Positions 35,101 to 44,509 of a DNA stretch of 64,000 bases are shown here, one piece after another. Within the stretch, counting starts at the first letter, position 1; every line of letters starts with the position of its first letter. The position numbers and the translations under genes are program-made. This DNA is from Haliea alexandrii (GTDB taxonomy: Bacteria > Pseudomonadota > Gammaproteobacteria > Pseudomonadales > Halieaceae): the NCBI RefSeq assembly GCF_003719295.1, contig NZ_RFLW01000003.1, positions 186,001-250,000 of the forward strand, written 5' to 3'. The notes beneath the pieces were generated by a model. It worked only from the letters and a program-made list of their open reading frames with translations. It was not told the DNA's origin and made no database searches.

Positions 35101-36117
35101 ATGGAATTGCTACAACGCGTGCTTGACGGCAGCCTGATGCCCCACGGCCATTGTCTGCTCTGGCGGTGGGATCTGCTGTTTCTTCACGTGGGGGGCGACA
35201 CACTCACCACGCTTGCCTACTTCGCCATTCCGGCAATACTGATCAAATTGGTGAGAAAACGCGAGGATCTGGCCTTCGACCGCGTATTCCTCATGTTTGC
35301 CGCCTTCATTTTCCTCTGTGGCTTAACGCACCTGATCTCACTCATCAATATCTGGCATGGTTACTACTTTATTGAAGGTCTGGCCAAAATATCGACTGGC
35401 GTAGTATCGGCTCTCACCGCTATCGTCGCCTGGCGTTTGCTGCCCATTGCAATCACCATTCCCAGCCGCGCACGCCTCGTCGCGGCCAATGAAGAACTAC
35501 GGGTAGCGCGAGAGGACATACTTGAGGCAAATATCAGACTGGAAGAAAAGGTAAAAGAACGTACCGCTCAGCTGGAAGCACTCGCGGTTGCTGACCCTTT
35601 GACCGGTACGTATCGCCGCAGCTACGCACTGGATACACTTCGGGAGGAGTTGAAACGCGCTCAGCGGTATGACATGCCCTTGACCGTGGCAATGATTGAT
35701 ATCGATGACTTCAAGACAGTCAATGATACCCACGGCCATTTGGCAGGTGACGATGTATTGCGCGGAGTGGGCGCACTGTTGAATGCTTTGAGTCGCGATT
35801 CCGACACCATTGGGCGCTTCGGTGGCGAAGAGTTCATCATCGTCATGCCTGAGTGTGATGAGACCCAGGGGCTTCTCGCCGTTGAACGTTTCATCACCAC
35901 CCTTGGCGAACATGATTTTACGTTGGCGTCCGGGGAGGTACTGCACGTAACCTGCAGCGCAGGTACGGCGCAAGCTGATAGAGGCGTTACTGAAGCAGAG
36001 CTTGTGGGTCTCGCAGACAAGGCGCTGTATAAGGCAAAAAAAGATGGCAAGAATCGTGTAGCCAGCTCAGACGGCCGCCTATCAGGCGCGGCTGATTCTT
36101 CTGGACGCTCAGATTAA
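35101..36117 (+). CDS. Diguanylate cyclase with ethylene-receptor-like membrane sensor domain
   Basis: A 338-residue inner-membrane protein. Residues about 20-120 form three helices that match the ethylene-binding domain of plant ETR1 and of cyanobacterial SynEtr1. All seven residues I know as critical in ETR1 (D25, Y32, I35, P36, I62, C65, H69) have counterparts: D33, Y40, I43, P44, I70, C73, H77, with the Cys/His in LCGLTHL that would bind Cu(I). A coiled coil (about 130-165) leads to a GGDEF domain with an intact GGEEF active site and an RxxD inhibitory site (RDSD) five residues before it. Predicted output is cyclic-di-GMP synthesis under control of the sensor; the ligand is unproven. ATG 35101 has GGGAG 8 bp upstream. 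Confidence 0.9.
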   Translation: MELLQRVLDGSLMPHGHCLLWRWDLLFLHVGGDTLTTLAYFAIPAILIKLVRKREDLAFDRVFLMFAAFIFLCGLTHLISLINIWHGYYFIEGLAKISTGVVSALTAIVAWRLLPIAITIPSRARLVAANEELRVAREDILEANIRLEEKVKERTAQLEALAVADPLTGTYRRSYALDTLREELKRAQRYDMPLTVAMIDIDDFKTVNDTHGHLAGDDVLRGVGALLNALSRDSDTIGRFGGEEFIIVMPECDETQGLLAVERFITTLGEHDFTLASGEVLHVTCSAGTAQADRGVTEAELVGLADKALYKAKKDGKNRVASSDGRLSGAADSSGRSD

Positions 36118-36278
36118 TGCACGACGATATGATAGCCACCGTCGAGTTTTAAACCATTCAACCTCACACGTCTCTTTACCGCGCTACGTCAAAACAGCTG
36201 CATCAAAAACGTCCGGTATCGACAGGGCCGGAATGACCGCGCCAACATTGTCTCTACGCACGGGGTAGAGCTTTGCAC

Positions 36279-36306
36279 TTGAATTTGTTATCCAATTGGA
36301 TATATT
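36279..36306 (+). promoter_or_regulatory. Promoter with TATCC-N4-GGATA operator, copy 1
   Basis: TTGAAT (36279-36284) and TATATT (36301-36306), 16 bp apart, enclose the perfect palindrome TATCCAATTGGATA (36289-36302), which overlaps the -10. It lies about 80 bp before the arylsulfatase ATG. The same half-sites recur at 39914 and 44510. Confidence 0.65.
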
Positions 36307-36385
36307 GGTGTCCTGTCAATCACATAACACCGCCTGTGCCGCTCGCACAGCCGCGAAAACGACAGTAAGGAGCTCTCAGGCACTC

Positions 36386-37720
36386 ATGCTACACATCTGT
36401 CGAAGACTCACAGCACTCTGTGTGCTGGGCATTGCAGCGCAGGTTGCGGCTAATGAGGCGCCGCCCAATATCATTGTTATTCTTGCGGACGATATGGGCG
36501 CTGCGGACTGGAGCCGAGGTGGCTCACAGTTCATTGCCACCCCCCAGTTGGACGCGCTGGCCAATGACGGCGTTATGCTGACGGACTTCCACGCCAGCGC
36601 CAGTGTCTGCACGCCTTCGAGGGCAGGCCTGTTAACCGGCCGATACCCGGCGCGGGTGGGGCTTGCCCAGGGGGTCATTCAACCCTGGTCCGAGTATGGT
36701 ATTCCCAAGGCCGAGATCACCATTGCCGAAATCTTGCGTGACGCGGGGTACGCGACGGCGATGATCGGTAAATGGCACCTCGGTACCGTACCGGAAGCAC
36801 ACCCCCTCGAGCATGGCTTTGACCATTATCTGGGTGTGCCCTACTCGAACGATATGCAGCCCTTCCCGCTGCTCCGGGATAGGACCGTGATACAGGCCGA
36901 CGCTGATCAAACACAGCTCACCCGGGTCTACACAGAAGCCGTCACCGATTTCATAGCCCGGCAGACCGCGCAAGAAAAACCGTTCTTTGTATATTTGGCC
37001 CACACGTTCCCGCATATACCACTTTTTGCGAGCGAATCGTTCAAGGGGCAGTCAAAGGCGGGACGTTACGGCGACACCATAGAGGAAATCGACTGGAGCC
37101 TGGGACAAATTCGCGCGGCTGTTGCCGCAGCTGGTGTCACCGACAACACGCTTATCGTATTCACCAGTGACAACGGCCCCTGGTTCCAGGGTGACAGTGG
37201 CCGCCGCGGACGCAAAGGCGACGGTTATGACGGCGCCTTTCGTGTCCCGTTCATCGCTGCACTACCCGGCACACTGCCGGCCAATGTCGTAAGTTCAGCC
37301 ATGACTATGAACATTGATCTCCTTCCCACACTGGCCGCTTTGGCGGGTGCAGAACTGCCGGATAGCCGGACAATCGACGGGAAAAATATTGTCCCGGTGC
37401 TGCAGGGTGGCAACATCTCGCCACACCAGTCACTGGCGTTTTTCATCAACAACGAAATAGCGGCCATACGCACAGAACGCTGGCGCTACGTTGTACGCGG
37501 CTACTACATGTCGTTCCTCGTGCCCTTCGAGCAATTTGGTGCGGCTATGCTATTTGACCTCGACACACACGGACAGGAGCTTTATGACGTGGCCGAAGAT
37601 CAGCCTGATACCGTTGCCATGATGCACAGGGAACTTGCCGCGCTGCGTAGGGAGCTCGAGGGGCTGCCACAACAGGTAACGCCCTACCCCAGGCCAGCTG
37701 AAAAGCAGGACGCACCGTGA
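36386..37720 (+). CDS. Arylsulfatase (sulfatase family S1)
   Basis: A 444-residue sulfatase with a signal peptide (LCVLGIAAQVAAN), so periplasmic. The N-terminal metal site is PNIIVILADDMG. The active-site signature C-T-P-S-R-A-G-L-L-T-G near residue 75 contains the Cys that an anaerobic or FGE-type maturase converts to formylglycine. KWHLGT and TSDNGPW are the other substrate and metal motifs. It hydrolyses sulfate esters of a carbohydrate or steroid. ATG 36386 is chosen for the signal peptide and AAGGAG upstream. It overlaps the GH3 gene by 4 bp, so desulfation and glycoside cleavage are coupled. Confidence 0.92.
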   Translation: MLHICRRLTALCVLGIAAQVAANEAPPNIIVILADDMGAADWSRGGSQFIATPQLDALANDGVMLTDFHASASVCTPSRAGLLTGRYPARVGLAQGVIQPWSEYGIPKAEITIAEILRDAGYATAMIGKWHLGTVPEAHPLEHGFDHYLGVPYSNDMQPFPLLRDRTVIQADADQTQLTRVYTEAVTDFIARQTAQEKPFFVYLAHTFPHIPLFASESFKGQSKAGRYGDTIEEIDWSLGQIRAAVAAAGVTDNTLIVFTSDNGPWFQGDSGRRGRKGDGYDGAFRVPFIAALPGTLPANVVSSAMTMNIDLLPTLAALAGAELPDSRTIDGKNIVPVLQGGNISPHQSLAFFINNEIAAIRTERWRYVVRGYYMSFLVPFEQFGAAMLFDLDTHGQELYDVAEDQPDTVAMMHRELAALRRELEGLPQQVTPYPRPAEKQDAP

Positions 37721-39867
37721 GCTCCCAGCATCAATCACAGAACAATAGCCTTGCGGCACGGGTAGAGGCGCAGATCGAGGCCGCGCTCAGCGATGCCAGC
37801 CTCGAAGAAAAGGTCGCCATGATGAGCGGGCATGGTTTTTTTGCCGCCTTTGTTGAGGACGACCGGGTGTGGGGCGCAAGACCGTATCGCGCCGGTGGCG
37901 GCTGCGAGCGCCTGGAGCTGCCCTTTTTCGGTTTTTCTGACGGCCCACGCGGTGTCGCCCGGGGTGAATCAACCTGCTTCCCGGTAGCGATGGCCCGGGG
38001 TGCAAGCTTCGATACCGATCTGGAGTACCGCATCGGTGAAGCGATGTCGCTGGAGCTCAGAGCACAGGACTGTAATCTCTCCGGGGCGGTCTGTGTCAAC
38101 CTCTTGCGTCATCCTGCCTGGGGCCGCGCACAGGAAACCTACGGAGAAGACAGCCATCACCTGGGCGAGATGGGTGCCGCGCTGGCGGCCGGCTTGCAGG
38201 TGCACAACGTCGCCGCGACCGTAAAGCATTTTGCGCTCAACTCCATTGAAAATTCGCGCTTCTATGTTGATGTGCGCGTCTCACAGCGCGTGCTGCACGA
38301 ACTCTATCTGCCGCATTTCAAACGTATTATTGATGCCGGCTGCCAAACGGTCATGAGCGCCTACAACAAGCTCAATGGCGAATACTGCGGCCAAAACCGT
38401 GAGTTACTGACCGATATCCTGCGCAAGGATTGGGGCTTCAAGGGTGTCGTACACTCGGACTGGATCATGGGTGTCTACCAACCCTACGGTGCGGAGGCCG
38501 GGCTGGATATAGAGAATCCCGAGCCGGTGCATTTCGGACAAAAACTGGTTGACGCGGTCAACGATGGTCATATCTCGCCGCGGGTGATCGATCAGGCCTG
38601 CGCTCGCATCATGCGTGTGTTGTGGACAAACCAGCAAGCAGAAGACCCCCGGGATCACTATCCACTATCACTGGTGGCCTGTGAGGCGCACCGACAATTG
38701 GCGTTGGAGGCTGCACAAAAGTCGGCGGTGCTGTTGAAGAACACGCACACACTCCTGCCGCTACAAGCCATCCGTAAAATTGCCGTGTTGGGGCAACTCG
38801 CTGTAGTCAAAAATACGGGCGACAAGGGTTCCTCGCGCGTGCGCGCACCCTACGTTGTTACTCCGCTTGCAGGCTTGCAGGAGCGTTTTGGTGAATCCAA
38901 CGTACACTTTGCGGGTAGCGAGTCCAACCTCGATACGGCGGTACACAACATCGGCGATGTCGATCTGGTGTTGATCGTTGCCGGCTATACGGCCGATGAA
39001 GAAGGTGAATATATTCCGGGTGACATCAACCTGGGGCAAGAGGCACCGAGTGCTGATGAACTGGATGCGCGAGCAGAGGCAGCCGGCGATGCCGATACCC
39101 AGGAAGATACAAAGCCCCAGCATACACAGAGTGCGCGAGGTGGAGACCGCATTGATCTCGGTCTTCCCGCCGCGCAAATCGCACTGATCAAAGCTTGCAC
39201 CGCTCGACACAACAATGTGCTCGTGGTGATACAGGCAGGTTCCGCAGTACTGGTCGACGATTGGATAGATGACGCAGCAGGACTCTTGCACGTATTTTAC
39301 GCCGGTATGGAGGGTGGCAAGGCACTTGCGCAGATCATTGCGGGTGATGTAAACCCCTCCGGTCACCTGCCGTTTACCGTCGCCCGAAAGGCCGAGGATT
39401 ACCCGTTCTTTGATCGAGAGGCCGCAGTGATGGAATATGACCTCTGGCACGGCTACGGCAAATTTCAAGCGCAGAACCTGCAGCCACGCTTCCCCTTCGG
39501 CTTTGGTTTGTCTTACACGCAGTTCGAGTATCGAGCGCTCAAGGCGCGGACGGACTCACGCGGCGATATTACGGTGCAGGTGTCGGTTCGCAATACGGGG
39601 CAGGTGGCCGGGGCATCGGTTGTGCAGGTCTACATAAGCCCACCCAACGCTGTTGTCAAACGCTGGCCGCGCCTACTCAAAGCCTTCCAGCGTGTGGAGC
39701 TCGCAGCCAACGAGCAACAGACCGTGCACCTGAGTATCCGCCGCGAATCGCTCGACTACTGGGACGAAAAGCCTGGCAGCTGGCGCTTCGAGGCAGGTCG
39801 CTACGCTATCGAAGTTGGTCAATCGAGTGACCCGGATACCTTGATCAGCTGTGAGCTTGAGCTTTGA
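37717..39867 (+). CDS. Glycoside hydrolase family 3 beta-glycosidase
   Basis: A 716-residue GH3 enzyme. The TIM-barrel domain (about 60-300) contains NLLRHPAWGRAQETYGED, TVKHFALNS and the nucleophile Asp in VVHSDWIMG. The (alpha/beta)6 domain (330-570) carries an acidic insertion of ~40 residues after EGEYIPGDINLGQE, and a C-terminal fibronectin-III-like domain (VSVRNTGQVAGASVVQVYIS) closes the protein. There is no signal peptide, so it is probably cytoplasmic, unlike the sulfatase. Start GTG 37717 overlaps the sulfatase stop. It removes a non-reducing beta-linked sugar; specificity is not readable. Confidence 0.93.
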   Translation: MSSQHQSQNNSLAARVEAQIEAALSDASLEEKVAMMSGHGFFAAFVEDDRVWGARPYRAGGGCERLELPFFGFSDGPRGVARGESTCFPVAMARGASFDTDLEYRIGEAMSLELRAQDCNLSGAVCVNLLRHPAWGRAQETYGEDSHHLGEMGAALAAGLQVHNVAATVKHFALNSIENSRFYVDVRVSQRVLHELYLPHFKRIIDAGCQTVMSAYNKLNGEYCGQNRELLTDILRKDWGFKGVVHSDWIMGVYQPYGAEAGLDIENPEPVHFGQKLVDAVNDGHISPRVIDQACARIMRVLWTNQQAEDPRDHYPLSLVACEAHRQLALEAAQKSAVLLKNTHTLLPLQAIRKIAVLGQLAVVKNTGDKGSSRVRAPYVVTPLAGLQERFGESNVHFAGSESNLDTAVHNIGDVDLVLIVAGYTADEEGEYIPGDINLGQEAPSADELDARAEAAGDADTQEDTKPQHTQSARGGDRIDLGLPAAQIALIKACTARHNNVLVVIQAGSAVLVDDWIDDAAGLLHVFYAGMEGGKALAQIIAGDVNPSGHLPFTVARKAEDYPFFDREAAVMEYDLWHGYGKFQAQNLQPRFPFGFGLSYTQFEYRALKARTDSRGDITVQVSVRNTGQVAGASVVQVYISPPNAVVKRWPRLLKAFQRVELAANEQQTVHLSIRRESLDYWDEKPGSWRFEAGRYAIEVGQSSDPDTLISCELEL

Positions 39868-39913
39868 CGTACCGTAGCGACAACGAAAACACGCCCTTTT
39901 TTTCGGGCAATAC

Positions 39914-39927
39914 TATCCATACGGATA
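39914..39927. promoter_or_regulatory. TATCC-N4-GGATA operator, copy 2
   Basis: TATCCATACGGATA, 70 bp before the TonB receptor ATG, in the gap after the GH3 gene. Same half-sites and same spacing as copies 1 and 3. Flanking promoter elements are not clear. Confidence 0.6.
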
Positions 39928-39996
39928 TCGATCGCTGGACAAGCGCCAGCATACCCAGTGCTGTAAATCACAGCCTAAACCAGTGAGGTCAAAATA

Positions 39997-42333
39997 ATGC
40001 ATATACTCAGGCCACCCCTGTCCTTTACTCCGGCGCTACTCGTCGTTGCGGTCCAGGCCGTACTTGGGCCCATGGCGTTCGCACAAACCGGTACATCTTC
40101 TGGCGTACTCGAAGTGGTTACCGTGACCGCGCAGCGTGTAGAGCAGGACTTGCAAGACGTGCCCATTTCAATCACCGCTGTGAGCGGCGATGACATGCAG
40201 ATTCGGCAGATCGACAGTTTTGATCAGCTGCAGTACGTATTGCCCGGCATCACCTTTAACGCGGGGCTTAATGCCAGGCAATCGGCGACATCCATTCGTG
40301 GCATCGGCACCGGGCTGTTTAACATCGGCATCGAAGCCAGCACCGCCGTGGCCATTGACGGTGTCATTCTGGGGCGTGAAGGTGCGGGCATTTTCGACTT
40401 TGCGGACATAGAACGCGTGGAGGTTTTGCGCGGCCCGCAGGGAACACTGTTCGGTAAAAACGCATCGGCAGGCGTCATTTCCTTGGTGACCAAGGGACCC
40501 ACGGATGAGTTTGAAGGCACCGTGCGCGCTTCCTACGGTTCCTTCGATGAGATCAACCTGTACGCTGCTGTGTCGGGACCACTCTCCGACAGCGTCTCCG
40601 GCCGCATCTCTACCTACTCGAACAAACGCGATGGTTACGTCGATAACGTGTTCGTTGATGCGCCGCAAAGCGAATTGAACGAGCGCGATGAAATGGGCGT
40701 GCGCGGTAAACTGCGTTTTGACTGGGGCGATGCGGGCGAGCTGTTACTCAGCGCTGACTTTCAGCGCCGCGACGAGGCATCGGGCGCGCTCACCTACCGC
40801 GCCACCTCGCAGGGTGGCCCCGGCACCGGCCTGTTGGGCGTTGGCGTACCCGTTTCGGGCCCTGTCAGTGAGTCTCTGGGCATCGTACCCGGGCCCAACA
40901 ATCTGGATATCGGTTCTGAAGGGGTTTTCAGCAGCGAAATGGAATCCTGGGGGGCGAGCGCCGAGTACACTCGCGCCTTGGGCGAGTTCGACCTGGTATC
41001 GCTCACTGCCTATCGCGAGTGGGATTCCGATGACAGCAACGACGCTGACCTTATTCCCCAACCATTTCTAGAAATCAACTCCGGGTCACTCCAGCAAGAG
41101 CAGTTCAGCCAGGAGTTTCGGCTTGTTTCACCCAGGAATAGCCCGCTGACCTACACGCTCGGTGCGTATTTCTTCTCCCAGGAGATGTCCCAGACAAACA
41201 CGCAATTTGGCACCGCTGGCCTGGATCTCCTGGGCGCCCTGCCCGCGGGTTTACGCTTGGGCACCGACTTTGCATCGTCCTTCGACGAGACCAACATGGC
41301 GATCTTCGGCCAGGGTGAATACGCGCTGACTGACAAGCTCTCACTGATCGCCGGGACAAGGGTCCTCTATTCAGAGGTAGAAGGTGATCAGCTGAAGACC
41401 GTTACCCCGGGTGCCGTGGGACCTTTTGCCGGTCAGAACGTGTCTGCAGGCCTTGAGTCTGCAAGTGAAGACGACACGGCCGTGGTGTGGCGACTCGGGC
41501 TTCAGTATCTTGTGGACAACGAGACCAACCTCTTTGCAACACTCACCCGAGGCTACAAATCTGCGGGGATTGTACAGGGGCTGACGATCAACCCCATCGC
41601 AGGTAATCAGCTGCCGACAGTCGATGCAGAGATTCCCGCACAGTTTGAATTGGGACTGCGACACCGCTCACCCGATGGCCGCCTCACAACCAACGTTACC
41701 GCGTTCTACACGCAAATTGACGACTTCCAGGCCCAGACACTGATTCCGGATGAATCGGGTCTGTCGGTATTTACCGTTGCCAACGCGGGCGAGGCGGAAA
41801 GCTATGGCTTCGAAGCTGAACTGACCTGGGTGCCATTCAATGCACTCACCTTGTCGTCAGCCGTTGCCTATACCAAGGCGGAGTTTGATGATTTCCCGCT
41901 GGCGCCCTGCTACACCTTGCAGACGGCGGCAGAGGGTTGCGTCACAGTCGACGGACGTTCAGTACAGGACCTGGCAGGACAGCCACTGGCCAACGCACCT
42001 GAATGGGTGGTGAACGCCCTGGCGCGGTACGACTTCACGGTGGCATCGCACGCGAGCTTTATACAGCTGGGTGCGCAGTATCGGGACGAAGTACAGTCAA
42101 GTATCACCAACGACCCCAACACGATTATTGATGATCGTATTCTGGTGGATGCACAACTGGGCACGAGTCTGATGGAGGGTGACTTGTCCCTGAGTCTTTT
42201 CGTCAGAAACCTATTGGAGGAGGAATTCCCGGAGGCGATTACCGGCATGCCCTTTGATACCGGCGGCTATGCACAGTTTCGCACATTGGAGTCTGAACGC
42301 ACCGTAGGGGCGACCGTGCAGTATAGCTTCTAG
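39997..42333 (+). CDS. TonB-dependent outer-membrane receptor
   Basis: A 778-residue outer-membrane transporter with signal peptide (cleaved after MAFA). Plug domain at about 45-165 (VTVTAQRVEQDLQDVPISITAVSG; IERVEVLRGPQGTLFGKNASAGVI), followed by a 22-strand barrel ending in a C-terminal Phe (GATVQYSF) as required by the Bam machinery. It belongs to the large CirA/FecA-like group expanded in marine gammaproteobacteria for uptake of oligosaccharides, sterols or siderophores. Its own copy of the TATCC-N4-GGATA operator and its position after sulfatase and GH3 genes suggest it imports their glycoside substrate. Confidence 0.94.
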   Translation: MHILRPPLSFTPALLVVAVQAVLGPMAFAQTGTSSGVLEVVTVTAQRVEQDLQDVPISITAVSGDDMQIRQIDSFDQLQYVLPGITFNAGLNARQSATSIRGIGTGLFNIGIEASTAVAIDGVILGREGAGIFDFADIERVEVLRGPQGTLFGKNASAGVISLVTKGPTDEFEGTVRASYGSFDEINLYAAVSGPLSDSVSGRISTYSNKRDGYVDNVFVDAPQSELNERDEMGVRGKLRFDWGDAGELLLSADFQRRDEASGALTYRATSQGGPGTGLLGVGVPVSGPVSESLGIVPGPNNLDIGSEGVFSSEMESWGASAEYTRALGEFDLVSLTAYREWDSDDSNDADLIPQPFLEINSGSLQQEQFSQEFRLVSPRNSPLTYTLGAYFFSQEMSQTNTQFGTAGLDLLGALPAGLRLGTDFASSFDETNMAIFGQGEYALTDKLSLIAGTRVLYSEVEGDQLKTVTPGAVGPFAGQNVSAGLESASEDDTAVVWRLGLQYLVDNETNLFATLTRGYKSAGIVQGLTINPIAGNQLPTVDAEIPAQFELGLRHRSPDGRLTTNVTAFYTQIDDFQAQTLIPDESGLSVFTVANAGEAESYGFEAELTWVPFNALTLSSAVAYTKAEFDDFPLAPCYTLQTAAEGCVTVDGRSVQDLAGQPLANAPEWVVNALARYDFTVASHASFIQLGAQYRDEVQSSITNDPNTIIDDRILVDAQLGTSLMEGDLSLSLFVRNLLEEEFPEAITGMPFDTGGYAQFRTLESERTVGATVQYSF

Positions 42334-42371
42334 AAAGAGGGGAACAGGGCGGCCTGCTCGCGCAGGTCGTC

Positions 42372-42989
42372 CTAACGCGACAACAGAATATCCAACACCG
42401 TCTCGCAGTAGGCTTCCACGGTCTCATCATCGATGGTGATACCGTAAATTTCACGCGCCTCAGGCGCCAGCGTGAACAGGGCCTGGCACGCTGCTGAAAC
42501 AATATAGAGCAGGAAAACAGGGTTGTGCTTGGGTAGCACGCCGTTTTTCACGAGCGCCTGGGTCATCACGTCCACAGACTCGTGCTGCTTTTTGATGAAA
42601 TGCTCCGTCGCCCAGCACAGCTGCTCTCCATCCTGGATAGAGGTTTGCACCATGATCCGGGCGTGGTCCGGGTGCTCTGCGCAATAGCGGATGTAGCGCC
42701 GCAGCCAGGCAATGTACATTTCCCTGTCGCCCGCCATCAGCTTTTCACGCGATGCATCGTCGAAAGCCATCTTCCGTGCCATACGGTCGAAGAGAAAGCG
42801 GACGGCTTCTTTCCAGAGGTTGTCCTTGGATTCAAAGTGATAACGAATGACCGCGTGGTTACAGCCAGCCAGTTCGGCTATGTCACGCACGTTGGCTCCC
42901 TTGAAACCCTCGCGCGAAAACACCTCAAGAGCAGCCGCGAGAAGGCGGTCTTTCTGAGAACCTGTTTGAGAGTCCAAAACGGCGGGCAT
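42372..42989 (-). CDS. TetR-family transcriptional regulator
   Basis: A 205-residue regulator with a clear N-terminal HTH (NVRDIAELAGCNHAVIRYHFESKDNLWKEA). The C-terminal domain (about 90-200) resembles the CerR/AefR-like type. It lies between the TonB receptor and the GPH transporter genes, so it is the natural candidate for the protein that binds the three TATCC-N4-GGATA sites, although I see no copy of that dyad in front of its own gene. The C-terminal end is convergent with the TonB receptor gene, with 38 bp between them. Confidence 0.92.
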   Translation of the reverse strand: MPAVLDSQTGSQKDRLLAAALEVFSREGFKGANVRDIAELAGCNHAVIRYHFESKDNLWKEAVRFLFDRMARKMAFDDASREKLMAGDREMYIAWLRRYIRYCAEHPDHARIMVQTSIQDGEQLCWATEHFIKKQHESVDVMTQALVKNGVLPKHNPVFLLYIVSAACQALFTLAPEAREIYGITIDDETVEAYCETVLDILLSR

Positions 42990-43094
42990 AAACGTTTCCG
43001 ATTGAGTCAGTAGATATCAGCGATTGCCGCTGCAGATGTTCGCGGCGGCGCCGGGGTTGCGGCTGTCATGATACGCTGAATCAGTGCACTCGCT

Positions 43095-44477
43095 CTAGCG
43101 TTGCGGGAGTTGGTCGCGTACACGCAGCTGGTCTTTGATTCTTGTGTGCTCGGCAGCATCCAGAGGGTAACGAAAGAGTACCACCAGGGTTAAGAGCGCC
43201 CCCAGAGCGGGAATAAGCGACATAATACTCTTCAGGCCCAGTAAAGTGCCCTCACTTTGCGCCACATTGGGTACGAAGCCCACGCCATCCAGTAATACGC
43301 CCAGAATGAACGCGTTCAGACCCAGCGCTGATTTTTGCGCAAAGCTGGCAAAACCGAATACCTTTGCTTCGTGATTCTCGCCGCTTATCCAGCGGTCATA
43401 TTCCACTGTGTCGGGCAGCATTGACCAGAACATCACCGCAAACGAGGAGGTACCGAGCCCGATAAATGCAAGAGAAGCGTAAACGGCAAGCGTGTTCTGC
43501 ATGGGCAAGGCAAAGAACAGCAGGCAACCGAACAAGGTAATACCCGCCCCCAGCATCCACGCCTGACGTTTTGACCGGCGCACCGAGTACCAGGCCCAAA
43601 GTGGCGCGCACAGGATAAGAATAGAGGGACCGATTATCAGCGCAAGCCCCGCAGCGGCTTCATTACCCACCGCGTACTTGAACCAGTAAATAATCGTCTT
43701 GCTCAGCATGGCCAAACAGAGGCTGGCGAGCGTAATGCACAGAAACACGCGTACCAGCGGCCCGTTACGGCGCAGCATGGCGATTGCGGTACGAAAATCG
43801 TCGGCGATACCTCCCTGAACAGGCGATGCCTCAGCGATAGCTTGCTCGCGAGTGCCCGCAAAACACACCCACATTGCCGTTGTCGCCGCCACCGCCATCA
43901 AAACAGCTGCCAACAGCCAGCCCTGCCCGGGATCGCCAGACCACTCTGTAAAACGGGCGACGATACTCGGCGTTGCCATAGCCGTTGTGAGCCCACCAAT
44001 GGCGGCTGCCTGCATGCGTGTACCTGCCAGCCGGGACCGCGATGCACTGTCCAGCGCAACCCGCACCGACAGTGACGAATACGGTATCGCGTAGAGCGTA
44101 TAGAGCGTTCGGAAAATCAGATGCGTAGCCAGTGCATAGGCAATCAAGGGTCCCGCGGAGAGCGTCGAAGGCACGTAGAACATCGCGCAGAAAGCCAGGG
44201 CAAGGAAAGGCGGCGTTAGCAGCAAGTAAGGGCGGTAACGACCCATGGAGGTCTGGGTTCGGTCGGCGAGTCCCGCGATGAGTACGTCGGTGATCGCGTC
44301 CCAGAGCGACGCGATCAATATGGTAACGCCTGCCCACCACGCCGGTATGCCCAGGATATCGGTGTAGAAAAAGAACAGGAATAGACCCACGCCCTGCCAA
44401 TAGACGTTCAGGCCGAGGTCGCCGACGGCGTAGCTCACGCGTGTGCCGAAAGACAGTGTGGACGATGCAGGAGACAT
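43095..44477 (-). CDS. GPH-family sugar/cation symporter (MFS, MelB-like)
   Basis: A 460-residue inner-membrane transporter with 12 helices of the glycoside-pentoside-hexuronide group. Family sequences visible are SYAVGDLGLNVYWQG near the N-terminus, the helix 2-3 loop DAITDVLIAGLADRTQTSMGRYRPYLL with the MelB-type cation-site Asp and the GRYRP motif, and the central EYDRWISGENHEAKVFGFASF. ATG 44477 is chosen because a TTG at 44516 would put the coding start inside the operator at 44510-44523. It should carry the released sugar or glycoside across the inner membrane by H+ or Na+ symport. Confidence 0.92.
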   Translation of the reverse strand: MSPASSTLSFGTRVSYAVGDLGLNVYWQGVGLFLFFFYTDILGIPAWWAGVTILIASLWDAITDVLIAGLADRTQTSMGRYRPYLLLTPPFLALAFCAMFYVPSTLSAGPLIAYALATHLIFRTLYTLYAIPYSSLSVRVALDSASRSRLAGTRMQAAAIGGLTTAMATPSIVARFTEWSGDPGQGWLLAAVLMAVAATTAMWVCFAGTREQAIAEASPVQGGIADDFRTAIAMLRRNGPLVRVFLCITLASLCLAMLSKTIIYWFKYAVGNEAAAGLALIIGPSILILCAPLWAWYSVRRSKRQAWMLGAGITLFGCLLFFALPMQNTLAVYASLAFIGLGTSSFAVMFWSMLPDTVEYDRWISGENHEAKVFGFASFAQKSALGLNAFILGVLLDGVGFVPNVAQSEGTLLGLKSIMSLIPALGALLTLVVLFRYPLDAAEHTRIKDQLRVRDQLPQR

Positions 44478-44509
44478 TAGCGCGCTCGGTTGCGTTAGCT
44501 TATTGTGTT

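Noticed and set aside
39893-39908. GCCC-T7C-GGGC as a terminator after the GH3 gene
   Set aside because: Only a 4-bp stem, with the T run in the loop rather than after the stem.
42990-43094. Fourth TATCC-N4-GGATA site in front of the TetR gene at 42372-42989
   Set aside because: Read through base by base; no half-site pair is present, so autoregulation through this motif is not supported.
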